A stretch of 64,000 nucleotides of DNA, from NCBI RefSeq assembly GCF_014648435.1, contig NZ_BMRC01000004.1:1-64000 (forward strand), given 5' to 3'. The translations under genes and the position numbers were made by a program. Of this stretch, positions 9,365 to 20,749 are shown one piece after another. Positions within the stretch are counted from its first letter, which is position 1; every line of letters begins with the position of its first letter. Source of the stretch: Nonomuraea spiralis. Its GTDB lineage: Bacteria; Actinomycetota; Actinomycetes; Streptosporangiales; Streptosporangiaceae. Below the pieces are notes generated by a model. That model did not search any database and was not told where the DNA came from. It worked only from the letters and a program-made list of their open reading frames with translations.

Positions 9365-10146
9365 TTGGTCACCTCGTTGGTCGTCTCCTCGGCGGCGTCA
9401 TCCTCGGCCGTGTGCTTGATGGCCTCGGCGAGCTTCGCGTCCTCGGGGAGGTGGCCGTGCTCGACGTCGTAGCGGGCGATGTAGCGGTTGACCGACGACG
9501 GCGCGACCGAACCGTCGGGCAGCAGCGCCGGCATGTCGATGGCGTTGCTCCTGGCGTACGTGCCGGGGCCGGGCAGGGCCGAGGGGTTGTCGCTCAGGAA
9601 CCTGGCGCGCGAGAGGTCCTTCTGCGTGACCTTCTCGGTGACCCTCTCGCGGTGGGCGAGGACCATCGCGCCCAGGGCGGCGGTGATCAGCAGGGCCGAG
9701 GTGACCTCGAACGCGAAGACGTACTTGGTGAACAGCAGCAGCGCGATCGAGCGGATGTAACCGCCCTGCGCCGTGGCCTGAGCCAGGCCCGCCTCACCGG
9801 CGAAGATCGCGTTGCCCACCGCCAGGATGATCAGGACGGCGAAGCCGAGGGCCGCGAGGGCACCCCAGAAGCGCTGACCCTTCAGCGTCTCCACGAAGGA
9901 GTCGGAAGAGTCGACGCCCACCAGCATGAGCACGAACAGGAACAGCATCATGATGGCGCCGGTGTAGACGATGATCTGCACCGCGGCGAGGAAGGGCGCG
10001 TCCTGGACGGCGTACAGCACCGCGAGGCTCAGCATCACGGTGCCGAGCATCAGCGCTGAGTAGACGGCCTTCCTGTTGAAGACCATGCCGAGCGCCGCGC
10101 CGACGGATACGACGGCGAGAACCCAGAATGTGATGGTCTCACCCAT
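9361..10146 (-). CDS. nuoJ: NADH-quinone oxidoreductase subunit J
   Basis: A 261-residue membrane subunit with five hydrophobic segments in the first 170 residues. A polar C-terminal tail of about 90 residues follows, ending in a Glu/Thr-rich acidic stretch; it is long compared with the roughly 180-residue E. coli subunit but common in actinobacteria. The ATG at 10146 was chosen over a longer frame because GGGACG precedes it at normal spacing. It overlaps nuoI by 8 bp. Confidence 0.95.
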   Translation of the reverse strand: MGETITFWVLAVVSVGAALGMVFNRKAVYSALMLGTVMLSLAVLYAVQDAPFLAAVQIIVYTGAIMMLFLFVLMLVGVDSSDSFVETLKGQRFWGALAALGFAVLIILAVGNAIFAGEAGLAQATAQGGYIRSIALLLFTKYVFAFEVTSALLITAALGAMVLAHRERVTEKVTQKDLSRARFLSDNPSALPGPGTYARSNAIDMPALLPDGSVAPSSVNRYIARYDVEHGHLPEDAKLAEAIKHTAEDDAAEETTNEVTK

Positions 10147-10654
10147 TGGTTCGTCCCAGCCGGTAGTAGTCCTCTTCGGTCTCACCGAGACGCATCGGGT
10201 GGGGCGGCTGCTCCATGCCCTGCGTCAGGGGTGCGAGGAGCATCTCCTTGGTGAAGATGAGGCTCTCGCGGCTGCTGTCGGCGAGCTCGTACTCGTTGGT
10301 CATGGTGAGCGCGCGGGTCGGGCAGGCCTCGATGCACAGGCCGCACAGGATGCACCGCAGATAGTTGATCTGGTACGTGCGCCCGTACCGCTCACCCGGC
10401 GAGAAACGTTCCTCGTCGGTGTTGTCCGCGCCCTCGACGTAGATCGCGTCCGCCGGACACGCCCACGCGCACAGCTCACACCCGACGCACTTCTCCAGCC
10501 CGTCCGGCCAGCGGTTGAGCTGGTGACGACCATGGAAGCGAGGAGCCGTCGGCTTCTTGACCTCCGGGTAGTTCGTCGTGACGGGCTTCTTGAACATCGT
10601 GTGGAAGGTGACCCCGAAGCCCTTGACGGGGTTCAGCCAATCAGTTAGTCCCAC
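10139..10654 (-). CDS. nuoI: NADH-quinone oxidoreductase subunit I (2x[4Fe-4S])
   Basis: A 171-residue ferredoxin-like peripheral subunit that passes electrons toward the quinone site. Two complete C-x2-C-x2-C-x3-C-P clusters are visible: [12 protein letters not shown] and [12 protein letters not shown]. It overlaps the end of nuoH by 14 bp and the start of nuoJ by 8 bp. Confidence 0.97.
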   Translation of the reverse strand: MGLTDWLNPVKGFGVTFHTMFKKPVTTNYPEVKKPTAPRFHGRHQLNRWPDGLEKCVGCELCAWACPADAIYVEGADNTDEERFSPGERYGRTYQINYLRCILCGLCIEACPTRALTMTNEYELADSSRESLIFTKEMLLAPLTQGMEQPPHPMRLGETEEDYYRLGRTNG

Positions 10655-11945
10655 TGGGAATCTCCTTGTGCTGCACCCCGTGGTAGTGCGGCAGATCGAG
10701 CGGCGGCACAGGGAAGCCGCCGGCCGTCGGCTCGTCGGACAGTTGCTCGAACTCGGCCTCCACCTCGGCCTTGCGCGCCTCCTTGCGCCGCTGGTTGACG
10801 GTGTCGAACCGCATCCAGATGGCCAGCGCGCCGACCACGATGACCGCGCCGATCACGATGCCGACCGTCTTGTTGCCCTCGTTGACGACCACGTTGCGAG
10901 CCGCGGCGACGAGCAGGATCCAGGCCAGGTTCACCGGGATCAGCACCTTCCAGCCCAGGGACATGAGCTGGTCGTAGCGCACGCGCGGCAGCGAGGCACG
11001 CACCCACACGATGAAGCTGAAGGTCAGCACGAACTTGATGAAGAACCACAACACCGGCCACCAGCCCGTGTTGGCGCCGTCCCACATGGAGATCGGCCAC
11101 GGCGCCCGCCAGCCGCCCAGGAACAGGGTGACCGCGATGCCCGAGGCGGTGAAGGTGTGCAGGTACTCGCCCATCATGATGAGGGCGAACTTCAGGGACG
11201 AGGAGTACTCGGTCTGGAAGCCGCCGACCAGCTCGCCCTCGCCCTCGGGCAGGTCGAACGGGATACGGGCGGCCTCGCCGAACATGCAGATCACGTAGAT
11301 CACGAACGACGGGATCAGCAGGAAGACGAACCAGCCCTGCTCACCCTGCGCCTTGACGATCTCGGACGTGGACAGCGTCCCGGCGAACAGGAAGATCGCC
11401 ACGAACGACAGGCCCATCGCGATCTCGTACGAGACCACCTGCGCCGCCGACCGCAGACCACCCAGCAGCGCGTACGGCGAGCGCGACGACCAGCCGGCCA
11501 GCACCACGCCGTAGACCGAGATGGCGCCCATGGCCAGCATGAACAGCACCGCCACCGGCAGGTCGACCATCTGCAGTGGCGTCTGGACGCCGAACAGGTT
11601 GACCATCGGCCCGAACGGCACGATCGAGAAGGCCAGGAACGCCGGCACGACCATGATCACGGGGGCCAGTAGGTAGAGCACCTTGTCCACGGTCCGCGGG
11701 AAGATGTCCTCCTTCAGACCCATCTTGATGCCGTCGGCCACGGACTGCAGCAGACCGAACTTGCCGGCCCGGTTGGGGCCGTAGCGGTGCTGCATCCGCG
11801 AGATCAGCTTGCGCTCGTACCAGACGCCGAACAGGATGCCCAGCATCAGGAAGAGGAACAGCATCACGGCCTTGATGATGGTGATCCACAGCGGGTCCTT
11901 GCCGAAGTCGGCAAGGGTGGGATCGGCCGCGAGAACGTGGGTCAT
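10641..11945 (-). CDS. nuoH: NADH-quinone oxidoreductase subunit H
   Basis: A 434-residue membrane subunit that forms part of the quinone-binding chamber. It has eight hydrophobic segments and the conserved cytosolic loops, including Q-x-R-x-G-P-N-R-A-G and [11 protein letters not shown] polar, Arg- and Glu-rich tail of about 60 residues follows the last helix. Its ATG overlaps the nuoG stop by 4 bp. Confidence 0.97.
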   Translation of the reverse strand: MTHVLAADPTLADFGKDPLWITIIKAVMLFLFLMLGILFGVWYERKLISRMQHRYGPNRAGKFGLLQSVADGIKMGLKEDIFPRTVDKVLYLLAPVIMVVPAFLAFSIVPFGPMVNLFGVQTPLQMVDLPVAVLFMLAMGAISVYGVVLAGWSSRSPYALLGGLRSAAQVVSYEIAMGLSFVAIFLFAGTLSTSEIVKAQGEQGWFVFLLIPSFVIYVICMFGEAARIPFDLPEGEGELVGGFQTEYSSSLKFALIMMGEYLHTFTASGIAVTLFLGGWRAPWPISMWDGANTGWWPVLWFFIKFVLTFSFIVWVRASLPRVRYDQLMSLGWKVLIPVNLAWILLVAAARNVVVNEGNKTVGIVIGAVIVVGALAIWMRFDTVNQRRKEARKAEVEAEFEQLSDEPTAGGFPVPPLDLPHYHGVQHKEIPSGTN

Positions 11946-14329
11946 GAGGCGCTCCCGATCGTGACGATGTCGCCGGCCAGCGCGCGCAGGTCGCGCGTGA
12001 CCGAGCAGCCGCCGGAGTTCGCCGGCACCCAGACCACCCGGTCGGGCAGGTCCGCGACGCGGACCGGCAGCGTGACCGCGTTGGGGCCGGGGCCGCCGAC
12101 GACGAGCTTGTCGCCGTCGATGACGCCGATCTCGGCCGCCGTGTTCGCCGACACCAGCGCCTCGGTGGCGCGGGCGGTGCCGGCCAGGTACGGCTCGCCG
12201 TCCTGGAGCCTGCCCTCGTCGAGCAGCAGGTGCCAGGTCGCCAGCAGCGCCTCGCCGGCCGCCGGGGCGACCTGGGCGCGGGTGGCGGTGCTCGGGGCGG
12301 CGACGCGGGCGCCACGCCAGGCGCCGAGGCTGCCCAGCTCGCGCCGGACGGCCTTGGCGTCCGGCAGGCCGAAGTGCACGTCCATGCGGTCGGCGAGGTT
12401 GCCGATGACGGCCAGGTCGCTCTGGATGCCGGGCACGCGCAGCGGCGCCTCGAACGAGCGGCCCCTGCCCTCCCAGTTGACGAACGTGCCGCTCTTCTCC
12501 TGCACCGCCGCGACCGGCAGCACCACGTCGGCGCGGTCGGTGACGGCGCTGGCGCGGATCTCCAGGCTGACGATGAACGGCGTGTTCTCCAGCGCCTCCA
12601 GCGCGGCGGCGGGGTCGGCCAGGTCGTACGGGTCGACGCCGGCCACGACCAGCGCGTCGATCTCACCGGTACGGGCGGCGGCGAGGATGCCGTCGGTGTC
12701 GCGGCCGGGCACGGCGGGCAGCGAGCCCACGTTCCACACCCTGGCGACCTCGGCCCTGGCGGCCTCGTCGTCCACGGGACGGCCGATCGGCAGCAGGTTG
12801 GGCAGCGCGCCGGCTTCGAGCGCGCCGCGCTCACCGGCCCTGCGCGGCACCCAGGCCAGCCGGACGCCGGACCCGGCGCCGAGGCGGACGAGGGCCGACA
12901 GCGCGCCTGGCACGGTGGCCAGCCGCTCGCCGGCGAGCACGATCGTGCCCTCGGCCAGCGTGCCGACCAGCTCGCCGATCGCGTCGGCCTCGGTGCCGGG
13001 CGCGGCCGTGATGAGCGTGCCGCCCATCTTGGCCAGGCCGGCGGAGGCGAACGGCGCGATCGCGGTGACCTTCAGGCCCTTCTTCTGCCACGCCTTGCGC
13101 AGGCGCAGGAAGACGATCGGCGACTCCTCCTCGGGCTCGAACCCGACGAGCAGCACGGCCGGGGCGTTCTCAAGGTCGGCGTAGCTGATCTCGATGCCCT
13201 TGCCGGCGACCGCGTGCGCGAGGAACTGCGCCTCCTCGGCGGAGTGCGGGCGGGCGCGGAAATCGATGTCGTTGCTGCCCAGGGCGACCCGGGCGAACTT
13301 GCTGTAGGCGTAGGCGTCCTCGACCGTCACCCGGCCGCCGACCAGTACGCCGGTCTTGCCGCGGGCGGCGGCCAGGCCCTTGGCCGCGACCTCCAGCGCC
13401 TCCGGCCACGAGGCGGGCACGAGCACGCCTTCCTCGTTGCGCACCAGAGGCGTCTTGAGCCGGTCGGGCTGGGTGGCGTAGGAGAAGGCCCAGCGGCCCT
13501 TGTCGCAGTTCCACTCCTCGTTCACCTGCGGGTCGTTGCCCGCCAGGCGGCGGGTGACCCGGCCGCGCCGGTGGTCGGTGCGCAGGGAACAGCCCGACGC
13601 GCAGTGCTCGCACGCGCTCGGCGTGGACACCAGGTCGAACGGCCGCGCCCGGAACCGGTAGGCCGCGCCGGTCAGCGCGCCGACCGGGCAGATCTGCACC
13701 GTGTTGCCAGAGAAGTAGGAGTTGAACGGCTTGCCGTCGGCGACCCGTACCTGCTCCTTGGCGCCGCGCTCGAAGAACTCGATGAGCGGGTCGCCGGCGA
13801 TCTGGTCGGAGAAGCGGATGCACCGGGCGCACTGGACGCAGCGCTCACGGTCGAGCAGCACCTGCGTGGACAGCGGCAGCGGCTTGGGGAACGTACGCTT
13901 CTGCTCCTGGAACCGCGACTCGCCCTGGCCGTTCGACATGGCCTGGTTCTGCAGGGGGCACTCGCCGCCCTTGTCGCAGACCGGGCAGTCGAGCGGGTGG
14001 TTCATCAGCAGCAGCTCCATGGCCCCGCGCTGCGCCTTCTCGGCGACCGGCGAGGTGAGCTGGGTCTGCACGACCATGCCCTCGGCGACCTCGATCGCGC
14101 AGGACGGCTGCGGCTTGGGGAAGCCGCGGCCGTTGCCCGCGTCGGGGATGTCGACCAGGCACTGGCGGCAGTTGGCCGCCGGGTCGAGCAGCGGGTGGTC
14201 GCAGAACCGGGGGATCTGGATGCCCAGCAGCTCGGCGGCCCTGATGATCAGGGTGCCCTTGGGGACACTGACCTGGAACCCGTCGATGGTGAGGGTAACC
14301 AGGGTGATTTCTGTTTCTACGACGGTCAC
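11942..14329 (-). CDS. nuoG: NADH-quinone oxidoreductase subunit G
   Basis: A 795-residue iron-sulfur subunit. An N-terminal 2Fe-2S ferredoxin domain (about residues 1-85, with C-D-H-P-L-L-x-P-A-A-N-C-R-Q-C), a histidine/cysteine 4Fe-4S segment, and a further C-x2-C-x2-C region (E-R-C-V-Q-C-A-R-C) carry the electron wire. The C-terminal two thirds is a molybdopterin-oxidoreductase-like scaffold (C-E-H-C-A-S-G-C-S region onwards). It shares ATGA overlaps with nuoF and nuoH. Confidence 0.96.
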   Translation of the reverse strand: MTVVETEITLVTLTIDGFQVSVPKGTLIIRAAELLGIQIPRFCDHPLLDPAANCRQCLVDIPDAGNGRGFPKPQPSCAIEVAEGMVVQTQLTSPVAEKAQRGAMELLLMNHPLDCPVCDKGGECPLQNQAMSNGQGESRFQEQKRTFPKPLPLSTQVLLDRERCVQCARCIRFSDQIAGDPLIEFFERGAKEQVRVADGKPFNSYFSGNTVQICPVGALTGAAYRFRARPFDLVSTPSACEHCASGCSLRTDHRRGRVTRRLAGNDPQVNEEWNCDKGRWAFSYATQPDRLKTPLVRNEEGVLVPASWPEALEVAAKGLAAARGKTGVLVGGRVTVEDAYAYSKFARVALGSNDIDFRARPHSAEEAQFLAHAVAGKGIEISYADLENAPAVLLVGFEPEEESPIVFLRLRKAWQKKGLKVTAIAPFASAGLAKMGGTLITAAPGTEADAIGELVGTLAEGTIVLAGERLATVPGALSALVRLGAGSGVRLAWVPRRAGERGALEAGALPNLLPIGRPVDDEAARAEVARVWNVGSLPAVPGRDTDGILAAARTGEIDALVVAGVDPYDLADPAAALEALENTPFIVSLEIRASAVTDRADVVLPVAAVQEKSGTFVNWEGRGRSFEAPLRVPGIQSDLAVIGNLADRMDVHFGLPDAKAVRRELGSLGAWRGARVAAPSTATRAQVAPAAGEALLATWHLLLDEGRLQDGEPYLAGTARATEALVSANTAAEIGVIDGDKLVVGGPGPNAVTLPVRVADLPDRVVWVPANSGGCSVTRDLRALAGDIVTIGSAS

Positions 14330-15618
14330 TGCTCACCCCAGAGAGTGGACTTCTTCGGGTCGAACGGGCAGCCGCCGATCTCGAAGTGCTTGAGGTACTC
14401 CTCGCGGAAGTACTTCACCGAGGAGTGGATCGGGCTGGTCGCGCCGTCGCCGAGGGCGCAGAACGAGCGGCCGAGGATGTTGTCCGCGATGTCGGTGATC
14501 GTGGACAGGTCCTCCTCGGAACCCTGGCCCTTCTCCAGGCGCTTGAGCACCTGCTTGAGCCAGTACGTGCCCTCGCGGCACGGCGTGCACTTGCCGCACG
14601 ACTCGTGGGCGTAGAACTCGGTCCAGCGCAGCACCGTGCGGACCACGCAGGTGGTCTCGTCGAAGATCTGCAGCGCGCGGGTGCCGAGCATGGAGCCCTT
14701 GGCGCCGACGGCCTCGAAGTCGAGCGGCACGTCGAGGTGCTCGTCGGTGAAGATCGGCGTGGAGGAGCCGCCCGGGGTCCAGAACTTGAGCTGGTGCCCC
14801 TCGCGGATGCCGCCGGCCATGTCGAGCAGCTCGCGCAGGGTGATGCCGAGCGGGGCCTCGTACTGGCCGGGCCTGGTGACGTGGCCGCTGAGGGAGAAGA
14901 TGCCGAAGCCCTTGGACTTCTCGGTGCCCATCGAGGCGAACCAGTCGGCGCCGTTGCTGATGATCGAGGGAACACTGGCGATCGACTCTACGTTGTTCAC
15001 GACAGTCGGCGAGGCATAGAGGCCCGCCACGGCCGGGAACGGGGGCTTGAGTCGCGGTTGACCCCTGAAGCCCTCCAGCGAGTCGAGCAGCGCCGTCTCC
15101 TCGCCGCAGATGTACGCGCCCGCGCCGCTGTGCACGACGAGTTCCAGGTCGTAGCCCGACCCGAAGACGTCCTTGCCCAGGAAGCCCTTCTCGTACGCCT
15201 CGCGCACGGCCGCGTGCAGCCGCCGGATGACGTGCAGCACCTCGCCGCGCACGTAGATGAAGGCGTAGTTGGCCCTGATCGCGAACGCGGTGATGATGAC
15301 GCCCTCGACCAGCGAGTGCGGGTTGGCCATCATCAGCGGGATGTCCTTGCAGGTGCCCGGCTCCGACTCGTCGGCGTTGACGACGAGGTAGTGGGGCTTG
15401 CCGTCACCCTGAGGGATGAAGCCCCACTTCATGCCGGTGGGGAAGCCGGCGCCGCCGCGGCCGCGCAGGCCGGAGTCCTTGACCGCCTGGATGACGGCGT
15501 CGGGGTCCATGCCCAGCGCCTTCCTGGCCGCCTGGTAGTCACCGCCGTAGCCGTCGAGGGTGAAGGAGTCGGCCTGGTCCCAGTTGGCCGTCAGGACCGG
15601 GGTCAGTGTGGTGCTCAT
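14326..15618 (-). CDS. nuoF: NADH-quinone oxidoreductase subunit F (FMN, NADH site)
   Basis: A 430-residue subunit that binds NADH and FMN and holds one 4Fe-4S cluster. Visible motifs are [10 protein letters not shown] (nucleotide binding), [13 protein letters not shown] (FMN region), and [11 protein letters not shown] (cluster). The ATG at 15618 overlaps the nuoE stop as ATGA and is preferred over an upstream in-frame ATG inside nuoE. Confidence 0.97.
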   Translation of the reverse strand: MSTTLTPVLTANWDQADSFTLDGYGGDYQAARKALGMDPDAVIQAVKDSGLRGRGGAGFPTGMKWGFIPQGDGKPHYLVVNADESEPGTCKDIPLMMANPHSLVEGVIITAFAIRANYAFIYVRGEVLHVIRRLHAAVREAYEKGFLGKDVFGSGYDLELVVHSGAGAYICGEETALLDSLEGFRGQPRLKPPFPAVAGLYASPTVVNNVESIASVPSIISNGADWFASMGTEKSKGFGIFSLSGHVTRPGQYEAPLGITLRELLDMAGGIREGHQLKFWTPGGSSTPIFTDEHLDVPLDFEAVGAKGSMLGTRALQIFDETTCVVRTVLRWTEFYAHESCGKCTPCREGTYWLKQVLKRLEKGQGSEEDLSTITDIADNILGRSFCALGDGATSPIHSSVKYFREEYLKHFEIGGCPFDPKKSTLWGEQ

Positions 15619-16271
15619 GCCTCGGGGGCCTTCCATCCGTTGGCCTTGGCCACCTTCAGGCCCTCGAGCGAGGGGCCGGCGGCCGACGGGCCGTCGCCCG
15701 CCTGGTCGTCGGGCAGGCCCGCGAGCACGCGCGAGGCCTCCTTGAAGGTGCAGAGCTTCTTCGGTCCGCGCGTCGGCCGCACGTCCTTGCCGTCACGCAG
15801 GTCGTCGACGAGCTGCTTGGCCGAGGCGGGCGTCTGGTTGTCGAAGAACTCCCAGTTGACCATCATGACCGGGGCGAAGTCGCAGGCCGCGTTGCACTCA
15901 AGGCGCTCCAGCGAGATCTTGCCGTCGCCGGTGGTCTCCTCGTGGCCGACGCCGACGTGCTCGGACAGCTCGTCCCAGATCTCGTCGCCGCCCATGACGG
16001 CGCACAGCGCGTTGATGCAGACGCCCACGTGGTAGTCGCCGGCCGGCTTGCGCTTGTACATCGTGTAGAAGGTCGCGACGCCGGTGACCTCGGCCTTGCT
16101 CAGGCCCAGCATCTCGGCGCAGAACTCCTTGCCGTCGTCGGAGACGTAGCCGTCTGCCGACTGCACGAGGTGGAGCAGCGGCAACAGGGCGGACCGCGTC
16201 TTGGGGTAGCGGCCGATGATCTCCTTGGCGTCCTGTTCGAGACGCTCCCGGACTTCCGGTGAATAAGTCAC
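15615..16271 (-). CDS. nuoE: NADH-quinone oxidoreductase subunit E (2Fe-2S)
   Basis: A 218-residue thioredoxin-fold subunit carrying the N1a 2Fe-2S cluster. Cysteine pairs are C-I-N-A-L-C and L-E-C-N-A-A-C-D, the classic spacing. An N-terminal helical bundle starts the protein. The last 60 residues form an Ala/Gly/Pro-rich extension not needed for the fold. It overlaps both nuoD and nuoF by 4 bp. Confidence 0.97.
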   Translation of the reverse strand: MTYSPEVRERLEQDAKEIIGRYPKTRSALLPLLHLVQSADGYVSDDGKEFCAEMLGLSKAEVTGVATFYTMYKRKPAGDYHVGVCINALCAVMGGDEIWDELSEHVGVGHEETTGDGKISLERLECNAACDFAPVMMVNWEFFDNQTPASAKQLVDDLRDGKDVRPTRGPKKLCTFKEASRVLAGLPDDQAGDGPSAAGPSLEGLKVAKANGWKAPEA

Positions 16272-17593
16272 CGGTCCACACCTCCCATGACGGGGTCGAT
16301 AGAAGCCACCGCGGCGATCACGTCGGCGACCTGGCCGCCCTCCGCCATCGCGGGGAAGCCCTGCAGGTTGCAGAAGGAAGGCTCGCGGAAGTGCACGCGG
16401 TACGGGCGGGTGCCCCCGTCGCTGACGACGTGCGCGCCGAGCTCGCCCTTGGGCGACTCGATGCTCGCGTACGCCTGCCCGGCCGGGACCCGGAAGCCCT
16501 CGGTCACCAGCTTGAAGTGGTGGATCAGGGCCTCCATCGAGCTGCCCATGATGTGCGCGATGTGGTCGGGCGAGTTGCCGAAGCCGTCAGGGCCGAGCGC
16601 GAGCTGCGCGGGCCAGCCGATCTTCTTGTCCTCGATCATCACCGGGTCACCCTTGAGCGGGCCGGCGATGCGGTCGAGAGCCTGCTCGATGATCTTGAGC
16701 GACTCCTCCATCTCCCGCATGCGCACGAGGTAACGCGAGTAGACGTCGCAACCGCGCTCGGTGGCGACCTCGAACTCGTACGTCTCGTAGCCGCTGTAGG
16801 GCTGCGACTTGCGCAGGTCCCAGGGCAGGCCGGCGGCGCGCAGGATCGGGCCGGTGATGCCCAGCGCCATGCAGCCGGTCAGGTCGAGGTAGCCGACGTC
16901 CCTGGTGCGGCGCACGTAGACGGGGTTCTCGTCGAGCAGCTTGCGGATGTCCTTGATCCGCTTGGGCATCTCCTTGAGGAACTCGCCCACCTTGTCGACC
17001 GCGCCCGCGGGCAGGTCGACGCTCACGCCGCCCGGCCTGACGTAGGCGTGGTTCATGCGCAGACCCGTGATGTACTCGAACAGGTCCATGATCATTTCAC
17101 GGTCGCGGTAGCCGAAGAGGAACGGCGTGGTCGCGCCCAGCTCCATGCCGAACGTGCCCATCGCGACCAGGTGCGAGGCGATGCGGTTGAGCTCCATCAT
17201 CATCACGCGGATGGCCTGCGCCCGCTCGGGCACGCGGTCGGTGATGCCGAGCAGCTTCTCCACGCCCATGCAGTACGCGGTCTCGTTGAAGATCGGCGAG
17301 AGGTAGTCCATGCGCGTCACGAACGTGGTCCCCTGGGTCCACGTCCGGAACTCCATGTTCTTCTCGATGCCGGTGTGCAGGTAGCCGATGACGCTGCGCG
17401 CCTCGGTGACCGTCTCACCGTCGAGCGTCAGGACCAGCCGGAGCACGCCGTGCGTGGACGGGTGCTGCGGGCCCATGTTGACGACCAGGCGCTCTTCCTC
17501 GGTGTCGCGGGCTTCGCCGACGACCTCGTCCCAGTCTCCGCCGGTGACCGAGTAGACCTTGCCCTCTGTCGCCTCGTCATAGCCGGTGCTCAT
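16268..17593 (-). CDS. nuoD: NADH-quinone oxidoreductase subunit D
   Basis: A 441-residue 49-kDa-type subunit that lines the quinone-reduction site with NuoB. Conserved segments [12 protein letters not shown] and Y-L-H-T-G-I-E-K are present, as is the C-terminal E-S-P-K-G-E-L-G. NuoC and NuoD are separate genes here, not fused as in E. coli. ATGA overlap with nuoC. Confidence 0.97.
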   Translation of the reverse strand: MSTGYDEATEGKVYSVTGGDWDEVVGEARDTEEERLVVNMGPQHPSTHGVLRLVLTLDGETVTEARSVIGYLHTGIEKNMEFRTWTQGTTFVTRMDYLSPIFNETAYCMGVEKLLGITDRVPERAQAIRVMMMELNRIASHLVAMGTFGMELGATTPFLFGYRDREMIMDLFEYITGLRMNHAYVRPGGVSVDLPAGAVDKVGEFLKEMPKRIKDIRKLLDENPVYVRRTRDVGYLDLTGCMALGITGPILRAAGLPWDLRKSQPYSGYETYEFEVATERGCDVYSRYLVRMREMEESLKIIEQALDRIAGPLKGDPVMIEDKKIGWPAQLALGPDGFGNSPDHIAHIMGSSMEALIHHFKLVTEGFRVPAGQAYASIESPKGELGAHVVSDGGTRPYRVHFREPSFCNLQGFPAMAEGGQVADVIAAVASIDPVMGGVDR

Positions 17594-18297
17594 GAGTAAG
17601 ACCTCCTCTGGTCCGGCGAGGGGATGGTGGCGCCCCGGTACTCGACCGGGATGCCGCCGAGCGGGTAGTCCTTGCGCTGCGGGTGGCCGTCCCAGTCATC
17701 CGGCATCATGATCCGGGTGAGTGCCGGATGGCCGTCGAAGACGATTCCGAAGAAGTCGTACGTCTCCCGCTCATGCCAGTCATGACCAGGGTAAACGCCC
17801 ACAGTCGATGGAATGTGCGGGTCGGTGTCCGGTGCGCTCACCTCCAGGCGTACACGCCTGTTGTGGGTGATCGAGCACAGGTGGTAGACGGCGCGCAGCT
17901 CCTCGCCCTTCAGGTGCGGGTAGTGCACCCCGGAGACGCCGAGCGACAACTCGAAACGCAGGGCCGGGTCGTCGCGCAGCTTCTGGCAGACCTCCACCAG
18001 CCGCTCCCGGCGGACGTGCAGGGTCAGCTCGCCGCGGTCGACGACGACGCGCTCGATGGCGTCGTCGAGGCCGAGGGTGTCGACGAGCTCGTCGAAGTAG
18101 CCGCCGTACGGGCGGGGCGTGGCCAGCTGCGGCGCCCGGCGGACGACGAGGCCGCCGTAGCCGGAGGTGTCACCGGTGTCGTGCGCGCCGAACATGCCGT
18201 GACGGGCGACGGGCGCCTCGGGGACGGCCGGGACCGAGGCGGCCTCGGGGGCCTCCCCGCTCTCCGGGCTTCCGGGAAGGTGGTCGGGCGAGGTCAC
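17590..18297 (-). CDS. nuoC: NADH-quinone oxidoreductase subunit C
   Basis: A 235-residue 30-kDa-type peripheral subunit. It starts at GTG 18297, overlapping the nuoB stop as GTGA; the longer open frame upstream is a shadow of nuoB. The signature E-R-E-x-Y-D-F-F-G-I-x-F-x-G-H-P is followed by R-I-M-M-P-D-D-W-x-G-H-P-x-R-K-D-Y-P. The first 80 residues are a Pro/Ala/Gly-rich, weakly conserved extension. Confidence 0.96.
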   Translation of the reverse strand: MTSPDHLPGSPESGEAPEAASVPAVPEAPVARHGMFGAHDTGDTSGYGGLVVRRAPQLATPRPYGGYFDELVDTLGLDDAIERVVVDRGELTLHVRRERLVEVCQKLRDDPALRFELSLGVSGVHYPHLKGEELRAVYHLCSITHNRRVRLEVSAPDTDPHIPSTVGVYPGHDWHERETYDFFGIVFDGHPALTRIMMPDDWDGHPQRKDYPLGGIPVEYRGATIPSPDQRRSYS

Positions 18298-18845
18298 TTT
18301 CCGCTCCCCTGGTCGATCAGCGGCAGCGTGCGCAGCGCCCGCAGTTCGAGGTCCTCGATCTGCTTGGCGCGGTGGGCGCCGAACTTCATGTTCTGGATCT
18401 TGTCGTGCAGCTTCACGATCGCGTCGATCAGCATCTCCGGCCGCGGCGGGCAGCCCGGCAGGTAGATGTCGACCGGCACGACGTGGTCGACGCCCTGGAC
18501 GATGGCGTAGTTGTTGAACATGCCGCCGCTGGAGGCGCACACGCCCATGGAGATGACCCACTTGGGCTCGGCCATCTGGTCGTAGATCTGCCGCAGGACG
18601 GGCGCCATCTTCTGCGACACTCGACCGGCGACGATCATGAGGTCGGCCTGGCGGGGAGACGCCGAAGCGCGCTCCATGCCGAAGCGCGCCAGGTCGTAGT
18701 GGGGGCCACCGGTGGCCATCAGCTCGATGGCGCAACACGCGAGACCGAACGTGGCCGGCCACACGGAGCTCTTACGCGCCCATCCGGCGGCCGCTTCGAC
18801 CGTGCTGAGGATGAACCCGCTGGGGAGTTTCTCTTCAAGTCCCAT
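18294..18845 (-). CDS. nuoB: NADH-quinone oxidoreductase subunit B (N2 cluster)
   Basis: A 183-residue subunit carrying the terminal 4Fe-4S cluster N2. The tandem cysteines G-L-A-C-C-A-I-E-L, the C-A-S-S-G-G-M-F segment and L-P-G-C-P-P-R-P-E all match the family. The start at 18845 lies two bases after the nuoA stop. Confidence 0.97.
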   Translation of the reverse strand: MGLEEKLPSGFILSTVEAAAGWARKSSVWPATFGLACCAIELMATGGPHYDLARFGMERASASPRQADLMIVAGRVSQKMAPVLRQIYDQMAEPKWVISMGVCASSGGMFNNYAIVQGVDHVVPVDIYLPGCPPRPEMLIDAIVKLHDKIQNMKFGAHRAKQIEDLELRALRTLPLIDQGSGK

Positions 18846-18847
18846 TT

Positions 18848-19243
18848 TCAGTCCCAGTCCAGACCCTTGCGGCGCCACACGTACGCGTAGGCGACGAGCA
18901 CGGTGACGATGAACAGCAGCATCTCGACCAGCGCGAACAGCCCGAGGCCGGACGCGATGGTGTCGCCCGCGTCGTTCTTCAGCGGCGCGAAGGAGACCGC
19001 CCACGGGTAGAGGAAGATGATCTCGATGTCGAACACGATGAAGAGCATCGCGGTGATCATGTATTTGAGCGGGAACCGTCCGCCACCGACCGGCTGGGGC
19101 GTCGGCTCGATGCCGCATTCATAGGCGTCAAGCTTGGCGCGGTTCCAGCGCTTGGGGCCGGTGAAGGGAGCGATGGCGACCGAGAAGATCGCGAAGCCCC
19201 CCGCGAGAACGGCGAGCACCAGGATGGGCACGTAAAGGTCCAT
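18848..19243 (-). CDS. nuoA: NADH-quinone oxidoreductase subunit A
   Basis: A 131-residue three-helix membrane subunit at the quinone-entry end of complex I. The conserved loop Y-E-C-G-I-E-P carries the family cysteine, followed by [19 protein letters not shown] lies just before its ATG. The menJ-like gene ends 64 bp upstream, with no obvious terminator between them, so the two are probably co-transcribed. Confidence 0.97.
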   Translation of the reverse strand: MDLYVPILVLAVLAGGFAIFSVAIAPFTGPKRWNRAKLDAYECGIEPTPQPVGGGRFPLKYMITAMLFIVFDIEIIFLYPWAVSFAPLKNDAGDTIASGLGLFALVEMLLFIVTVLVAYAYVWRRKGLDWD

Positions 19244-19307
19244 CGCTACGCCTCCTCTGGAGTCGCCGCGCGCGCGGGCGCGCAGCTTGATGTGTCTGTC
19301 GTGGGAA

Positions 19308-20561
19308 TCATGCTGGTGGGGCGACCTTCGAGAGTGCGTTGATGATCATGTCGGACGCATCGCCTCGCCGGTCGGTGAGATTACCAAGGAGTTTGAGCGC
19401 GAAGCGCATCAGCCTCGGGTGAGGCAGGCCGTGCCTGGTCCCGAAGCGCATCACACCCGGTTTCCCAATCGCCTCGACGAACAACCTCCCTAGGGTGAAG
19501 TAGCCGCCGTAGGCGTCCTTCATCACTTGGGGGTAGGTCCTCAGGATTCGCTCCCGCTGGGCGGCGGTGGTGTCCCTGAGGGCCTTCGCGATGATCTCGG
19601 CGGCGATCTCGCCGGTCTCCATGGCGTAGGCGATGCCCTCGCCGTTGAACGGGTTGATTGACCCGCCGGAGTCACCCACGAGGATAAGACCCCGCGTGTA
19701 GTGCGGCTGCCTGTTGAAGGCCATCGGGAGAGCGGCGCCGCGGATGGGGGCCGTCATGTTCTCCTCGGTGAAGCCCCAGTCGGCCGGCATGGCCTTGCAC
19801 CAGCGCTTCAACAGGTCGCGGTAGTCGATGTTGCCGAACTGGGCGCTGGTGTTGAGCAGCCCGAGCCCGACGTTGGCGGTGCCGTCGCCGACGCCGAACA
19901 CCCAGCCGTAGCCGGGCAGCAGCGTGTCGCCGTCCCACAGCTCCAGCCAGGTCTCCAGGTAGTCGTCGTCGTGGCGGGGGCTCTCGAAGTAGGTGCGGAC
20001 GGCCACGCCCATGGGCCGGTCCTCCCGCTTGTGCAGGCCCATGCCGATCGCGAGGCGGGTGCTGTTGCCGTCGGCCGCCACGACCACCCGGCTGCGGTAC
20101 GTCGCGCCGTCCTTGGTCCGTACGCCCACGATGTGGCCGCTGCGGTCGTCGAGCACCGGCCCGGTCACGGTGACGCCCTCCATGAGGCGTACGCCGTTCT
20201 TGACCGCGTTGGCCGCGACGATCTGGTCGAAGTCCTGGCGGGTGCGTACGAGCCCGAAGTCGGGGAAGCGCTCCAGCTGCGGCCAGTCGAGCTCGAAGCG
20301 GTGTCCGCCGCCGACGACGCGCAGACCCTTGTTCCTGATCCAGCCGGGTGCGTCGATGTCGACACCCATGTTGAGCAACTGCTTGACGGCACGCGGCGTC
20401 AGGCCGTCGCCGCAGACCTTCTCGCGGGGGAACCTGGTCTTCTCCAGGAGCAGCACGTCGAGACCGGCCTGAGCGAGGTAAAAGGCGGTTGCGGAACCGG
20501 CGGGACCGGCGCCGACGACGATGACGTCGGCGTCAGCCTGTATGGCTGGTGGCACGGTCAC
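19308..20561 (-). CDS. menJ: Geranylgeranyl/menaquinone side-chain reductase, MenJ-like
   Basis: A 417-residue FAD-dependent oxidoreductase. The dinucleotide-binding motif V-V-G-A-G-P-A-G-S-A opens the protein at about residue 15. The family segments V-C-G-D-G-L-T-P and G-D-S-G-G-S-I-N-P-F-N-G-E-G follow. Family members saturate isoprenoid double bonds; in mycobacteria MenJ reduces one double bond of menaquinone. Location as the first gene of the unit that contains complex I and a polyprenyl synthase supports action on menaquinone. Other geranylgeranyl substrates are possible, so the symbol is provisional. The Rex operator sits about 60 bp before its ATG. Confidence 0.85.
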   Translation of the reverse strand: MTVPPAIQADADVIVVGAGPAGSATAFYLAQAGLDVLLLEKTRFPREKVCGDGLTPRAVKQLLNMGVDIDAPGWIRNKGLRVVGGGHRFELDWPQLERFPDFGLVRTRQDFDQIVAANAVKNGVRLMEGVTVTGPVLDDRSGHIVGVRTKDGATYRSRVVVAADGNSTRLAIGMGLHKREDRPMGVAVRTYFESPRHDDDYLETWLELWDGDTLLPGYGWVFGVGDGTANVGLGLLNTSAQFGNIDYRDLLKRWCKAMPADWGFTEENMTAPIRGAALPMAFNRQPHYTRGLILVGDSGGSINPFNGEGIAYAMETGEIAAEIIAKALRDTTAAQRERILRTYPQVMKDAYGGYFTLGRLFVEAIGKPGVMRFGTRHGLPHPRLMRFALKLLGNLTDRRGDASDMIINALSKVAPPA

Positions 20562-20620
20562 TGGACTGTCCTGTCCTGTCCTACACGATCGAAGGCCTCG
20601 GGGTCTTGCGCCTTCGTTCC

Positions 20621-20640
20621 TTTGTGAACCCCTTCACAAA
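20621..20640 (-). promoter_or_regulatory. Rex operator (ROP) for menJ-nuo unit
   Basis: TTTGTGAACCCCTTCACAAA is a perfect palindrome with 8-bp arms and a 4-bp centre. It matches the Rex operator described in Streptomyces (TGTGAAC...GTTCACA core). It lies 60 bp upstream of the menJ-like start on the promoter side of the nuo unit, so Rex would repress the unit when NADH is low. A second copy with the same left half precedes rex itself at 41881-41900. Confidence 0.85.
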
Positions 20641-20712
20641 CTTGTCGGCCCGCAGTCTACTGCTTTTCCTGTACATAGTGGCAGTCGGGGTACGGTTCCC
20701 GGACACAAGAAG

Positions 20713-20735
20713 GCCCTCCGTCGTCAACGAAGGGC
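20713..20735 (-). terminator. Hairpin terminator after DUF397 gene
   Basis: GCCCTCCGT (20713-20721) and ACGAAGGGC (20727-20735) pair over 9 positions with one wobble and a 5-nt loop. On the minus strand the stem is followed by CTTCTTGTG. It lies 15 bp after the DUF397 stop and isolates that pair from the Rex-controlled promoter. Confidence 0.65.
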
Positions 20736-20749
20736 TTGGCACTGGAGCG

